This document shows positions 7,772 to 19,388 of a DNA stretch of 64,000 nucleotides, piece after piece. A program made the translations under genes and the position numbers. Source of the DNA: SXXK01 sp046074645 (lineage in GTDB: Bacteria > Planctomycetota > Planctomycetia > Planctomycetales > Planctomycetaceae); assembly GCA_046074645.1 (NCBI GenBank), contig JBJTOP010000227.1, positions 1 through 64,000 of the forward strand. The letters are read 5' to 3'. The first letter of the stretch is position 1; each line of letters starts with the position of its first letter. The notes under the pieces were generated by a model. The model saw only the letters and a list, made by a program, of their open reading frames with translations, ran no database searches and was not told the origin of the DNA.

Positions 7772-9415
7772 TCAGGATTCCGCGGCGCAGGATTCGGCCA
7801 CCACGATGCGTTCCGGTAATGGACCCGCGTAGACCCAGATCATATCCATTTCTGCAGAAGAGTCATTGCGGAAGAAGTGGGCACGGCCACGCGGAACCAT
7901 GGCTGTCGCACAACCCTGCAGTAACCGCCGCTGTCCTTCCACAAGACAAGCCGCCGTCCCCCTGGTAATGCAGATCGATTCATCAAAGTCATGCACATGG
8001 GCCGGCAATCGACCTCCGGGCTGAAATCGAGCAAATCCGCCGCTCATTTCGAGCCCCGGCATCAGGTCAGCGTTGAAATAGTCCACAAACTCCGCACCCG
8101 GCCCAACACCCTTCACACGCGCTGCCACGGCGAATCGCGTCACGCGCTCAGCACCAGCGCGGCCAGTTGAGTCGTCAGGCATGTTTTCCAAAGGAAATTC
8201 ACGAGTTACAAGGGTGCGTTCGGGAGCGGCCGTGGCCAGTGCGATGTGCAGTCGAGTCGGCAGTGTCCCGCTGGGGTTTCGAGCGGAGTGCGGGAACCAG
8301 CGGGGAATGGTGATATTATCAAGCGGTTTCAGAACATAGACGCGGCCCTCGACAGTCATTTCGAGGTCACCTTCAAGAACCGTGATGGATTCGCTGCAGG
8401 GATGCAGGTGGCGAGTCAATCCTGCGGCGGGGGACAGAGTCACCAGACCAGTCGTCAGCCCGCGCGAACCTTCTCGCTGGCCCGCCAGCGGTCGAAACTC
8501 GACACCAGATTCAAGCTCAATGGGATTCACGTCAGCAGGAGCTGTTACCACCGCATCGCGATCCGGCCGCAATCGCTCGGGAACATCTGCCAGAGGTGCT
8601 GCGGAGGCACGTCCGTCGCGAGGATCCAGACTGCAGGCCGGCTGCAGGTCACGATTCAGCAGAGAAAGTGTCTGCCGCAGGGTGCGGATGAGCAATCCCG
8701 CATCCGAACCAAAACCCGGCATCAGAAACCCCTGACGACAACGCTCAAGCAGATTCTCCGGGCCGGTTGCGAGCACTCCGCAGTGGCGTCCTGAACTGCG
8801 AATCACATCCTTCAGCTGCAGAATCTGATCGGCAACGCCTGGGCCTTCCCACTGCCCACGAAACCCAGCCGATGCGGAAAAGTCAGCCGGGCCGAAGAAG
8901 AACACATCGACGCCATCGACACTGCACATTTCCGGTACATGCGGAATCGCCGCCACGCTTTCAATCAGCGGTACCACCAGCACCTCAGAATTGGCCTCCG
9001 CCGTGTGCTCAGACAGACACTGCCCCCACACCGTTGCTCGCTCACCACCAATCCCGCGGCGACCTTCCGGTGGATAACGACAGTCCCGCACGGCGTCCCG
9101 GAGCTGTGCCGCACATTCCATCCAGGGAATGACAATCCCATCAGCGCCAATGTCGAGCGCTCGTTTGGTCATCGCAGTATCGCGTTCCTGCAGCCGCACC
9201 AGCACCACAGTGGTGCTGCGAACGGCAGCCCGGATATGTTCTGCGATCTCACGCCAGTCCAGATGCCCATGCTCGGCATCAATCACCACCCAGTCCAGTC
9301 CGAGGGCGACGGCCATTTCGGTGATTGAAGGAGCTTCAAGAGTCACCCATAAGCCACAGACGGGGATCTGCTGTTTGAGTTTTGAGCGAAATTGTCGCAG
9401 GGCCTGAGTTTTCAT
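7772..9415 (-). CDS. HpcH/HpaI-type aldolase fused to two cupin domains
   Basis: 547 residues from ATG at 9415, chosen because GAAAGG lies upstream and family homology begins at once; the frame stays open further upstream without conserved sequence. Residues 10-255 are a class II pyruvate aldolase of the HpcH/HpaI family, with H49 (DAEHG), R74, metal ligands E152 (IESV) and D178 (GPADFS). Residues 305-400 are a cupin with HLH (336-338), E342 and H376. Residues 440-530 are a second cupin with HVH (473-475), E479 and H513. All metal ligands of the three domains appear present. The cupins may isomerise, bind or regulate the aldolase substrate. It is the first gene of a pair with the dehydrogenase downstream. 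Confidence 0.85.
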   Translation of the reverse strand: MKTQALRQFRSKLKQQIPVCGLWVTLEAPSITEMAVALGLDWVVIDAEHGHLDWREIAEHIRAAVRSTTVVLVRLQERDTAMTKRALDIGADGIVIPWMECAAQLRDAVRDCRYPPEGRRGIGGERATVWGQCLSEHTAEANSEVLVVPLIESVAAIPHVPEMCSVDGVDVFFFGPADFSASAGFRGQWEGPGVADQILQLKDVIRSSGRHCGVLATGPENLLERCRQGFLMPGFGSDAGLLIRTLRQTLSLLNRDLQPACSLDPRDGRASAAPLADVPERLRPDRDAVVTAPADVNPIELESGVEFRPLAGQREGSRGLTTGLVTLSPAAGLTRHLHPCSESITVLEGDLEMTVEGRVYVLKPLDNITIPRWFPHSARNPSGTLPTRLHIALATAAPERTLVTREFPLENMPDDSTGRAGAERVTRFAVAARVKGVGPGAEFVDYFNADLMPGLEMSGGFARFQPGGRLPAHVHDFDESICITRGTAACLVEGQRRLLQGCATAMVPRGRAHFFRNDSSAEMDMIWVYAGPLPERIVVAESCAAES

Positions 9416-9628
9416 GGAGAGAGACCTTTCGGAGATGCTGCGTTTTAATCTTTTTGGACTGCGCGGTAAAACCGGAAACGAAAACAGTCTGCCACTCGCC
9501 CCCGTCAATGCCGATCCATATAGCCTTCGCAGAGCCATACTGGCTGCACGGCATTTGACAACCGGCAACGGATCCGACAGTCTTCGCCACTGCCCACATT
9601 ATCATTCCTCAGGTTTTCAGTGACCACT

Positions 9629-11152
9629 ATGCACACCGCCCTGCAGCTCACTGCTGATGATTCGTACGACCGATTGCTGCTGCAGCAGGTACGTCCGGCC
9701 GACTGGATCAATCCGCAGCCCGCGCCACGTTATCATCTGGTGGTGCTGGGGGGTGGAACGGCCGGCCTGGTCACAGCAGCGGCAGCGGCGGGACTGGGAG
9801 CCCGTGTCGCTCTCGTGGAAGCAGGACTGATGGGGGGTGACTGCCTTGTTCACGGATGCGTTCCCTCAAAAGCACTGCTCGCTGCGGCTCATCACGTATC
9901 CACCATCCATCGCTCGGCCGACTATGGGGTACGGATTGATGGTAAAGTCGAGTTGGATTTTGCTGCTGTGATGTCGCGACTGCGGCGGCTGCGCGCAGAA
10001 ATCAGTCCGCATGATTCCGCCTCGCGGTTCCGCAGTCTTGGTGTCGATGTTTTCTTTGCTCGCGGTCGATTTTCGGGGCCTGACAGCGTTGATGCCGACG
10101 GCGTGCGGTTGAATTTTTCCCGTGCCGTCATCGCTGCGGGAAGTCGACCAGCAATGCCAACGATACCCGGCCTTCCGGAAGTCGGTGGCCTGACCACTGA
10201 CACGCTGTTTCAGCTGAAGGAACTCCCGCGCCGATTTGTGGTTATCGGTGGTGGTCCGATCGGCATGGAAATGGCTCAGGCCTTCGCATCCTGCGGTTCG
10301 GCCGTCACAGTCATTGAATCCGGCCCACGAATACTCCCTCGCGATGACGTCGAAGCGGCTGCCATCCTGCAGCAGCGACTGGTCTCCGCATACGGCATAC
10401 GCATTCTGACAAACGCCCGCATCAGAACAGTCTCGCAGCGAGGTTCTGAGCGTGTACTGGCGGTGGAGTTGGCGGGCGGAGAGTCCAGCGAAGTGGTCTG
10501 TGATGAACTGCTCGTGGCGGCCGGGCGCGTTCCGCGCATCGAAGGCCTGCAGACTGAGCTGGCGGGCATTCAAACGGATCCACAGCGCGGAGTGATCGTG
10601 AATGACCGGCTGCAGACCACGAATCCAGCTGTCTATGCTGCCGGCGATGTCTGCTCGGATCGCCGGTTTACGCACGCGGCCGATTTCATGGCACGCATCG
10701 TGGTGCGAAACAGCCTCTTCGGTGGCCGATCGCGAGTAAGCAGTCTGCTGATTCCATGGTGCACCTACACGTCCCCGGAGATTGCTCATGTGGGCCTGCC
10801 AGCCGAGGCTGCAGCCGCTGACTCGTCCATCTGCACGCTCACACAGCCCTTCAGTGGCAATGACCGGGCAGTGCTGGAAGGGCGAACAGAGGGTTTTGTT
10901 CGCGTTCATTTCAAACGCGGCTCTGATCGGATTCTCGGGGCAACGGTTGTCGGAGAACGCGCTGGGGATCTGATCAGTGAAATCACCGTCGCGATGACCG
11001 CAGGCTGCGGTCTGAAACGCCTTGCATCTGTCATACACCCCTACCCCACCTGTGCCGACGCCATCCGCCGACTGGGTGACCAGTACAATCGAACTCGGCT
11101 GACACCTTTCGTGCAGCGGCTCTTTCGGATGTGGCTGAAATGGCGATTTTGA
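9629..11152 (+). CDS. FAD-dependent pyridine nucleotide-disulfide oxidoreductase (MerA/Lpd-like)
   Basis: 507 residues from ATG 9629; an in-frame GTG at 9620 is possible. The N-terminal FAD fold carries GGGTAG (41-46). The redox-active cysteines are C72 and C77 in GGDCLVHGCVPSK. The NAD(P) fold shows VIGGGPIGMEMAQ, followed by the second FAD strand NPAVYAAGDV. The dimer domain has the HPYPT active-site histidine motif. This is the mercuric reductase/dihydrolipoamide dehydrogenase superfamily. There is no N-terminal metal-binding domain and no C-terminal vicinal cysteine pair, and no mer or 2-oxoacid dehydrogenase genes are near, so neither mercury reduction nor a lipoamide role is supported. 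The physiological disulfide substrate is unknown. Confidence 0.85.
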   Translation: MHTALQLTADDSYDRLLLQQVRPADWINPQPAPRYHLVVLGGGTAGLVTAAAAAGLGARVALVEAGLMGGDCLVHGCVPSKALLAAAHHVSTIHRSADYGVRIDGKVELDFAAVMSRLRRLRAEISPHDSASRFRSLGVDVFFARGRFSGPDSVDADGVRLNFSRAVIAAGSRPAMPTIPGLPEVGGLTTDTLFQLKELPRRFVVIGGGPIGMEMAQAFASCGSAVTVIESGPRILPRDDVEAAAILQQRLVSAYGIRILTNARIRTVSQRGSERVLAVELAGGESSEVVCDELLVAAGRVPRIEGLQTELAGIQTDPQRGVIVNDRLQTTNPAVYAAGDVCSDRRFTHAADFMARIVVRNSLFGGRSRVSSLLIPWCTYTSPEIAHVGLPAEAAAADSSICTLTQPFSGNDRAVLEGRTEGFVRVHFKRGSDRILGATVVGERAGDLISEITVAMTAGCGLKRLASVIHPYPTCADAIRRLGDQYNRTRLTPFVQRLFRMWLKWRF

Positions 11153-11285
11153 CAAACAGCGAGTGATCAAGCCTCTCGCAACGTTTCTGGAAACCAGAAA
11201 TCCGCAGCCTTCGCTATCATCCGCCGATCATGTTCCTTCACTCCCGCGCGGGAATCTGCCACAGAAGTCCGCTGAAAGTCTCTCA

Positions 11286-12974
11286 ATGTCGCTTCGCTCC
11301 ACCTTCGCACAGACAGCTGCCGTTCAGGTCTTTCTGAGCTGTTCCCTGCTGCTGTTGCCGCTGCTGCAACTGGTTCCTTTCGAACGTGCGTCCGCTGACG
11401 AACCAGCCGCCGCCCCCGAGCCTGCTGAAATGGCCGGCTATCTGCTCGTGCCGCATTCCAAAGTGCCACAGACTTTCAATGCCGGTTTTTCCATGTACGT
11501 CACTGCCTGGCCACTTTTGCAGAACTACCCCGGTAACCGCTTTCAAACCGGACTCTTCGGGACCTGGATGCACGCTCAGTACGACGGTCCGGATCCGCAG
11601 GACATGTATTCCGACATCGAGGGCGGGCTGGGCTGGTGGCGCGACACGCGGTTTGCGACGGAGACGCCCAAGTTCATCATGGGGGGCGTGGCACGCAATT
11701 TTTCGGAGTGGGCCAACGGCCCCGGGGCCGGCAAGGGACGGGACTGGGACAAACCGCTCGGAAAATACGGCATCGCACAGCTCAGCCCGTGGGTTCTCTG
11801 GCCTCCGGATGGACTGAATCTCAAACAGGGCACCTCGGGACAGCTCTTCGGTTACGGCTACCTGCCACTCCCATTGATCCCCGCCAGTCCAACAACGCTG
11901 GGAGCCCCCGTGCCCACCGGAGATCAGTCATGGACCCTGTTTCTCAATACGGCCAGCTTCCGCGGCCCCGTGGCCTTCTTCACTCCCTGCTTCTGGTCAG
12001 GAGCCGCAGTGAAGGACCCGACCGTCAGCGGCATGTTTCTTGATACCCGCGGCTCACAACCCAACAAAGCCGTGCAGATGGAGACACAATATATTCCTGC
12101 GTGGCAGGCGAGGGATGCGGAGGGCCGGTTGTATGCACGCGTTGCACCCACGGCATTTCCTCGAAATACCGATGGCACTTCGACCACCGTGCATCGCATC
12201 ACCGCCTATAACCGCAAAGCCCTCTGGGATGATGTCGCCTCCTGGTTCGCCGGTGGTGCTCCGGCCAGCGGCCGCATTGACCCGCAGCATTCCGCTGTTC
12301 ACCAGTTCACAGGTCAGGGAGGCGCCACATGGCAAATCTTCAAGCCACCGGTCCCCCGCGAGGAAAAAGTGCGGATCGCCTGGTCAGACTATGCCAAACC
12401 AATCGCCATTGACAACGAAACGTTCGGCTACCAGTGGGATCCCCGGTACACTGTGCAGACAGGGGCGGATTCCCAGGCTCTGATCCGGCTGCCTGAATAC
12501 TACATGCTCACTTCCGACGACAAAGGCAAGTCACGATGGGAACCCGTCGCAGCCAAAGACGTTCCTCAGGAAACAAAGCTTCAGGAAGTCCGCTTCGAAC
12601 GTGCCCCGCGACCCCGAACCGAACCCTATGTCACTCCTGAAGACCCCGACAGCTGCTGGAAGAAACCAGGTCCCGCTGCCGGTCCTTTCCAGGCATTCCC
12701 CGGGGACGGCAGCGTCGTTACATGGTACTGGTATCGATTCGCAGATCAGCCCGCCCTGCAGAACGCCAGCCTGACAGATGACGAGCGGGAATCGCTGCAG
12801 CGACGCGTCGAACTTATTCACAGAGCCTGGACCAAAGACCGCGAATATCTCCCGCCCCCGGCCCACGGCACCCTCGCCGAACTTGACCCAGCTATGCTCG
12901 TTACACCACCCACCGGCATGGAAGTCGGCTATGTGCCGATTGTCACAAGACAAGCCCCAAAGGGTTCAGAATAA
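11286..12974 (+). CDS. Secreted protein of unknown function
   Basis: 562 residues from ATG 11286; the frame is open from 11163 but the signal peptide begins here. The hydrophobic segment VQVFLSCSLLLLPLLQL with a cut near ASADEP marks export. The mature protein is rich in tryptophan, proline and glycine (for example GGLGWWRDTRF and LSPWVLWPPDGLNL) and has no repeat or catalytic motif I recognise. The even spread of aromatic residues suggests a folded beta-rich extracytoplasmic domain. It begins 133 bp after the FAD reductase and is followed after 17 bp by a glycosyltransferase on the same strand, which could mean a shared transcript. I do not recognise the family. Confidence 0.7.
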   Translation: MSLRSTFAQTAAVQVFLSCSLLLLPLLQLVPFERASADEPAAAPEPAEMAGYLLVPHSKVPQTFNAGFSMYVTAWPLLQNYPGNRFQTGLFGTWMHAQYDGPDPQDMYSDIEGGLGWWRDTRFATETPKFIMGGVARNFSEWANGPGAGKGRDWDKPLGKYGIAQLSPWVLWPPDGLNLKQGTSGQLFGYGYLPLPLIPASPTTLGAPVPTGDQSWTLFLNTASFRGPVAFFTPCFWSGAAVKDPTVSGMFLDTRGSQPNKAVQMETQYIPAWQARDAEGRLYARVAPTAFPRNTDGTSTTVHRITAYNRKALWDDVASWFAGGAPASGRIDPQHSAVHQFTGQGGATWQIFKPPVPREEKVRIAWSDYAKPIAIDNETFGYQWDPRYTVQTGADSQALIRLPEYYMLTSDDKGKSRWEPVAAKDVPQETKLQEVRFERAPRPRTEPYVTPEDPDSCWKKPGPAAGPFQAFPGDGSVVTWYWYRFADQPALQNASLTDDERESLQRRVELIHRAWTKDREYLPPPAHGTLAELDPAMLVTPPTGMEVGYVPIVTRQAPKGSE

Positions 12975-12991
12975 CGACGAGGCCTTGCTGC

Positions 12992-14143
12992 ATGCGACCG
13001 CTCACCATTCTTCAGCTCATCCCGGCACTTGAGAGCGGCGGTGCGGAGCGATGTGTGGCGGATGTCAGTCGCGCTCTTGCAAACGCCGGCCATCGTTCGA
13101 TCGTGGCATCGGCCGGTGGGCGGCTTGAAGCCCAGATCCGAGCGGATGGTGGCGAGCACGTTCAGCTTGCGGCCGGCCGCAAATCTCCGCTGGTCCTCGG
13201 CGTCCTGCCATCCCTGCGCAGGCTGCTTCTGCGCGAACATATCGATGTCGTCGATGTGCATTCGCGGCTGCCGGCATGGATCATGCAGCTGGTGCTGAGG
13301 ACACTGCGGCACGGCGATCGCCCGGCAATCGTGGCAACCGTCCATGGTCTGAATTCGTCGAGCTTCTACAGTCGTGTCATGTTGCGGGCAGACGCAGTAG
13401 TGGCCGTATCAGAATCCTGCAGGCAGCATCTGCAGCGGATAGCCCCTTCAACGGATCAGCGCCACGTGCGTGTCATACGCCGTGGCGTGGACGCTGCTGA
13501 ATTTCCGAGAGGCTGGCGACCGACGGGGGAATGGAGGGAAACATTTGAATCGCAGTTTCCAGAACTTCGCGGTCGATGGTGGCTGACGCTTGCCGCACGA
13601 CTGGTACGGACAAAAGGTCACACAGATCTGCTGCGGCTGACAGCAGCTCTGCGGCAGCACCAGATGCCCGTGCAGGCCCTGGTTGTGGGTGACACCGCTG
13701 GCCACAATGAATACGTTGCCGAATTGCGGCGACTGGCGAGTTCGCTTGGAGTTGCTGAGCAGCTGACGTTTGCAGGTCATCGTGAGGATATTCGCGATGT
13801 CTACGCCGCCTCCGCTATGGTGCTCACCCTGTCGCACAAGCCCGAGTCCTTTGGGTTGGCGACGGCGGAAGCGCTGAGCCTCGGTATCCCCGTCGTCGGC
13901 TACTCCCATGGTGGCACCACCGAATTGCTGGAAGCCTGCTTTCCCGAGGGAGCTGTTTCGCCGGGGGACGAGGCCGGCCTTGCATCGGTGGCGCGACGAC
14001 TGCTGTTGAAACGGGCCGCTGCGGAGGACAACAGCTGGTCTCCCGTCGCGTTTCCATTCGAAAAAAAATTGATGCTTGAGCAAACTCTGAGGCTGTACGA
14101 AGAGCTGGCGTCGTTTCGCCGGAATGCCTCGGGAACCCCATGA
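12992..14143 (+). CDS. Glycosyltransferase family 4 (GT-B fold)
   Basis: 383 residues. The N-terminal Rossmann domain opens with ILQLIPALESGGAERCV, the GGAER signature of GT4 enzymes. The C-terminal nucleotide-sugar domain contains the EX7E motif at E285-E293 (ESFGLATAE), preceded by LTLSHKP and followed by GIPVVGYSHGG. The enzyme retains sugar configuration and would be cytoplasmic or peripheral to the inner membrane, building polysaccharide or a glycolipid. Other glycan genes are not adjacent; the neighbours are a secreted unknown and valS, so the acceptor remains open. Confidence 0.85.
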   Translation: MRPLTILQLIPALESGGAERCVADVSRALANAGHRSIVASAGGRLEAQIRADGGEHVQLAAGRKSPLVLGVLPSLRRLLLREHIDVVDVHSRLPAWIMQLVLRTLRHGDRPAIVATVHGLNSSSFYSRVMLRADAVVAVSESCRQHLQRIAPSTDQRHVRVIRRGVDAAEFPRGWRPTGEWRETFESQFPELRGRWWLTLAARLVRTKGHTDLLRLTAALRQHQMPVQALVVGDTAGHNEYVAELRRLASSLGVAEQLTFAGHREDIRDVYAASAMVLTLSHKPESFGLATAEALSLGIPVVGYSHGGTTELLEACFPEGAVSPGDEAGLASVARRLLLKRAAAEDNSWSPVAFPFEKKLMLEQTLRLYEELASFRRNASGTP

Positions 14144-14262
14144 TTTCCCCTTGGAATGCCGGTGCATCGCACAGCCTTCCTGCTATAATCTCCAGCTTTC
14201 CTTTCCGGCAGACTCCGTTTGCCCCTCAGATGTATCCGCTGTCTTTTTGCATGTCACCGCCT

Positions 14263-17322
<3,060 letters not shown>

Positions 17323-17418
17323 CCAGCCCAGAGAACTTCTCTTATGTGCAAATGGAGCAATCGGCCGGTGCTGCCCAAACCATGTTAAGGACACCAGGTC
17401 CGCCTTCCGGATTCTATA

Positions 17419-17506
17419 TCTCGCAAAGGCGCCAGGGCGCAAAGATGAAATTCGAGAGATCAGAACCTTCTGTCATTCCTTTGCGTCTTTGCGCCCCTGC
17501 GTGAGA
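17419..17506. repeat. Palindromic REP-like element (GCAAAGGCGC family)
   Basis: Left arm 17419-17444 reads TCTCGCAAAGGCGCCAGGG then CGCAAAG. The right arm 17479-17506 is a near inverted copy containing CTTTGCGTCTTTGCGCCCC and ending GTGAGA. The arms are separated by about 35 bases. Words of the type CTTTGCGTCTTTGCG recur between genes in many unrelated bacteria and behave as dispersed palindromic repeats. It sits between the convergent ends of valS and the crotonase gene. It could also act as a bidirectional transcription barrier, although no T-run follows. Confidence 0.6.
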
Positions 17507-17518
17507 CCAACACCCCTG

Positions 17519-18715
17519 TCAGCGATATTTTGCATTGAATGCGGCAAGCGCTTTCTGAGCATCCGGCAGCTGCAGACAGCGGATGTAGGCTTCCGTATCT
17601 GCATGCCAGGCAACTTTTGGCTGCGAGCCTTCGTCAAGATGAATCAGACGTTTTGTTTGTCGCAAGGCTTCCGGCGGAAGTTGCATGAGCCGTTCAGCCC
17701 ATGCCTGTCCGTGTTGCATGAGTGAAGCAGCCGGAACAACTTCGTTGACGAGACCCCATTCGAGTGCGGTGGCTGAAGAGACTGGTCGGCCGGTCAGGCA
17801 GAGTTCCAGAGCCCTTGCCTTGCCGACAAGTGCCGTCAGCTGAGCGAGCCCGTAGCCTGGGGGCCAGCCGAGGACGACTTCGGGCATTGCGAATCGCGCC
17901 GGGTGAGCAGCAATTCGCAGGTCAGCAGCGCAGGCCGCTACGCAGCCACCTCCGAAGGCATCTCCGTTGACGAGAGCAATCACGACCTGTGGCAGACGCT
18001 CCACAGCAAGGTACATGCGTGCCTGGCGGCCGCTGAGCACCCGCGCTTCCTCAACAGGGATCGAGGGTAGTTCGCGAATGTCATCTCCGGCACAGAAGGC
18101 GCGGCCAGCACCTGTGAGCAGGACAACGCGAACATCCGCGGCATGTCCGGCCAGCCAGGCCACGAGCTTTTCGAAGTCGTCTGTCATGCGGCGATCGACG
18201 GCATTGAGTACTTCGGGGCGATTCAGAGTGACGATCGCGGTTTGGTTGCGAACGCTGACATTGAGTGTAGTGAATTCGGGGAGTGAGGCGGAATTGGGGT
18301 TCAGGTGATGCATGGATGCGTCCGCTGACGAGGCCGCGAGATTGTCGATGATTTTCTGCACAGGGAGTACGGCGCGTACATGTGAGCCTTCTCCGAGCAG
18401 CCGTTCGCCGGCTCGACATTCGACTCGGAAGTGAACCTTTCGGCCTTCGACTGCTGTGACGGTGGCACGCCCAGTGACTGCAGTTCCGAGCCCTGTTCCT
18501 GCGAGATGTCGAATCTGGACGTCGATGCCAACGGATTCTTCACCTTCTTCGAGATGGGGGCGGAGGGCCTCGCGAGCGGCGCGTTCCATCAGCAGGATCA
18601 GATTGGGAGTTGAAAAAACCGTGGCGCGAGGATCGGAACCCAGAGTGATCACCATACTGGCATCGACCACCCAGTGAAGTTCGCCTGTGTGACCTGTCTG
18701 GAGAGTGGATCTCAT
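17519..18715 (-). CDS. FlK-like hotdog thioesterase fused to crotonase
   Basis: 398 residues from ATG 18715 (an upstream in-frame ATG at 18766 is possible; neither has a strong ribosome site). Residues 1-125 resemble the fluoroacetyl-CoA thioesterase/hotdog family, with T36 in STPNLILLMERAA, E44, and H70 in VQIRHLAGTGLG, plus a GEGSHVRAV strand. Residues 150-398 are an enoyl-CoA hydratase/isomerase: oxyanion segment FCAGDD (207-212), GGGC (255-258) and E279 in MPEVVLG. The position of the second hydratase glutamate, after GGGC, is valine, so only one acid/base remains; that pattern fits isomerases better than hydratases. The enzyme probably isomerises and then hydrolyses an acyl-CoA. It converges on valS. 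Confidence 0.8.
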   Translation of the reverse strand: MRSTLQTGHTGELHWVVDASMVITLGSDPRATVFSTPNLILLMERAAREALRPHLEEGEESVGIDVQIRHLAGTGLGTAVTGRATVTAVEGRKVHFRVECRAGERLLGEGSHVRAVLPVQKIIDNLAASSADASMHHLNPNSASLPEFTTLNVSVRNQTAIVTLNRPEVLNAVDRRMTDDFEKLVAWLAGHAADVRVVLLTGAGRAFCAGDDIRELPSIPVEEARVLSGRQARMYLAVERLPQVVIALVNGDAFGGGCVAACAADLRIAAHPARFAMPEVVLGWPPGYGLAQLTALVGKARALELCLTGRPVSSATALEWGLVNEVVPAASLMQHGQAWAERLMQLPPEALRQTKRLIHLDEGSQPKVAWHADTEAYIRCLQLPDAQKALAAFNAKYR

Positions 18716-19050
18716 GGGGAATGAATGGAGCTGGCTGGAGGTTTCGCGAAATGAAACGGGGATCATCTGACAACCTGCGATGACTTCGCCTTGCGGGTGC
18801 GGAAATCGATGGCTGAAAGCACTGATTTCGGCTCTTTTCTCTGGCTTTTCGGCAAATTCAACGCAATTCAGGTACGATTGTCGAAATCACAGCGAAATTT
18901 TCTTGCAACCAGTCCGCCTGCTGTTCCGTGGAATTCCTGCGTTATTCATCAGAATCTCTCCGCGGAAACTCGCGGATTCCTGCCAAACCCGATTTAATTC
19001 GAACCGTCACCCCGAATGGTTGGGGACTGCCGTTTCCGGAAGCATCTGCC

Positions 19051-19353
19051 ATGCGTAAACCAGGTTCACCAGCCAGTCTGCTGTTTCGACTGATCGTCCC
19101 GGCTGCCGCTGCCTTTGTGATCACAATTCTTGCGATGATTGCCATGCTCTTCGGCGACGAACGCGCGCCGTTAGCCAGGGTCATCAATCGTTATGGGAAT
19201 GTTGTTCTGGTGATCGAATTTGTCGTGGTTGTCGCGCTGGCACTGGCCGCCATGACCGCTGATCGCCTTGCCACATTGCGGCAACTGCGAAGTCACGGCT
19301 CGGCAACCCGGACCGCTGCGGGTGACGACGTGTCGAGCACCGAACCCCGTTAA
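19051..19353 (+). CDS. Small membrane protein with two TM segments
   Basis: About 100 residues from ATG 19051. Two hydrophobic helices are evident, LIVPAAAAFVITILAMIAML (about 14-33) and NVVLVIEFVVVVALALAAM (about 48-66), separated by a short charged loop. The C-terminal tail is basic and then Ser/Thr-rich. No motif identifies a function. The stop lies 35 bp before the M24 peptidase start on the same strand, so they may share a transcript. An in-frame extension upstream to 18928 looks non-conserved in character. Confidence 0.55.
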   Translation: MRKPGSPASLLFRLIVPAAAAFVITILAMIAMLFGDERAPLARVINRYGNVVLVIEFVVVVALALAAMTADRLATLRQLRSHGSATRTAAGDDVSSTEPR

Positions 19354-19388
19354 ACACCGTCTGTCCGTTCCGCCACAGGGTCAGTCCT

